Positions 63,637 through 64,000 of a stretch of 64,000 nucleotides of DNA are shown piece after piece; the first letter of the stretch is position 1; each line of letters opens with the position of its first letter. The stretch lies in the NCBI RefSeq assembly GCF_900141755.1, contig NZ_LT670844.1, positions 2,976,001 through 3,040,000 of the forward strand. The letters run 5' to 3'. Source of the DNA: Bradyrhizobium lablabi (lineage in GTDB: Bacteria > Pseudomonadota > Alphaproteobacteria > Rhizobiales > Xanthobacteraceae). A program made the translations under genes and the position numbers. The notes under the pieces were generated by a model. That model saw nothing but the letters and a program-made list of their open reading frames with translations, searched no databases and had not been told where the DNA came from.

Positions 63637-63798
63637 ATGGATGGCGTAACCATGCGTAAGCCCGATGTCGCTTCCGTCACGCGAGGCAAGGCGTCGCTGC
63701 CGGCGGCGAGCCGCGACGAAGCTTCGACGCAACTGGTCTGTCTCGCGCTGGCGCTGGCGCTGGTCGTCCTCGCCGCCCGGATCGCCAGTATCTGGTGA
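63637..63798 (+). CDS. Putative small membrane protein between flp and cpaA
   Basis: An open frame encodes 53 residues (48 if the ATG at 63652 is used). The first half is polar (RKPDVASVTRGKASLPAASR) and the second is one hydrophobic helix, QLVCLALALALVVLAARIAS, ending in IW. Length and position suggest a small membrane protein of the pilus locus, but I recognise no family and it may be non-coding. Confidence 0.4.
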   Translation: MDGVTMRKPDVASVTRGKASLPAASRDEASTQLVCLALALALVVLAARIASIW

Positions 63799-63892
63799 TT
63801 GCGTCCTTACCGTTTCCCGATTGTTCATCTCTGGCCGCTAACCTAGCGGCGATGCTCCGACCCCGCGTCAGCCGCACGGACCATAGAACCCC

Positions 63893-64000
63893 ATGATCCT
63901 CGATATCGCGCGCCTCGCTTTGTTTCCGGCCCTGATGGCGTTCGCCGCCGCGAGCGACCTTTTCACCATGACGATACCGAACCGGGTATCGCTGGCGCTG
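63893..64000 (+). CDS. cpaA: Prepilin peptidase CpaA (partial, cut by window end)
   Basis: The first 36 residues are present: a hydrophobic start (ARLALFPALMAFAAA), then SDLFTMTIPNRVSLAL. The Asp in SDLFTMTIPN matches the first catalytic Asp of the A24 prepilin peptidases, which process Flp pilin at the membrane. The frame continues past the window end. Confidence 0.88.
   Translation, partial: MILDIARLALFPALMAFAAASDLFTMTIPNRVSLAL

Overview
The window is 64 kb of a high-GC alphaproteobacterial chromosome. Gene content and order suggest Bradyrhizobium or a close relative in Nitrobacteraceae: urtABCDE beside a full urease cluster, a CysNC fusion with an APS-type CysH, the PhyR/NepR/EcfG general stress locus, tad pilus genes, a TfdA-alpha-like dioxygenase, and many palindromic intergenic repeats of types I recall from this group. 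I see no tRNA, rRNA, CRISPR array, phage or insertion-sequence transposase. Apart from one short accessory block (about 1.3-4.6 kb), this reads as ordinary core chromosome.

Layout. 0-4.6 kb: edge-truncated diguanylate cyclase, then SDR, acyl-CoA dehydrogenase and an AraC regulator. 4.7-18.6 kb: galU, a lytic transglycosylase, a periplasmic DUF459 protein, a CsbD-like protein, two divergent SDRs, a TfdA-like dioxygenase, YqgE, a lone DsbD N-terminal domain, a polysaccharide flippase, 3-hydroxybutyrate dehydrogenase with a patatin, and a CAP lipoprotein. 18.8-26.5 kb: sulfate assimilation, with cysG-DUF2849-cysI-DUF934-cysH on the minus strand diverging from cysD-cysNC. 26.7-29.1 kb: malate synthase G and a second CsbD protein. 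29.3-41.1 kb: chemoreceptor, L,D-transpeptidase, envelope and stress proteins, then phyR, nepR-ecfG and an HWE-type histidine kinase. 41.4-54.2 kb: urease genes and the urea ABC transporter, all on the minus strand. 54.8-57.2 kb: RhlE-type helicase, an IF-1 variant and CspA. 57.3-64 kb: TadE/TadG-like proteins and CpaB on the minus strand, a surface-carbohydrate or lipid block, then Flp pilin and the start of CpaA on the plus strand.

How the parts work together. Reading the upstream regions by eye, I find GGAAC-N16-CGTT, the sigma-EcfG consensus, exactly in front of four genes (csbD, a 51-aa membrane protein, an L,D-transpeptidase, a DUF883 protein), and near-matches before five more transcripts including phyR and nepR. 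The stress sigma factor therefore sits among its own likely targets, including a candidate small RNA next to phyR. The urea transporter has a good sigma-54 promoter and an NtrC-like palindrome, so urea uptake is probably switched on by nitrogen limitation and feeds the adjacent urease. The cys block turns sulfate into APS, PAPS and sulfide, and also makes siroheme.

No clearly new multi-gene system stands out. The best leads are the local sigma-EcfG regulon with its candidate sRNA, a stress-locus histidine kinase with a degenerate ATP-binding region, a DUF459 protein that has lost the SGNH catalytic Ser and His, an SDR without its catalytic Tyr, and an inverted-repeat-flanked DUF559 nuclease gene inside the urease operon.
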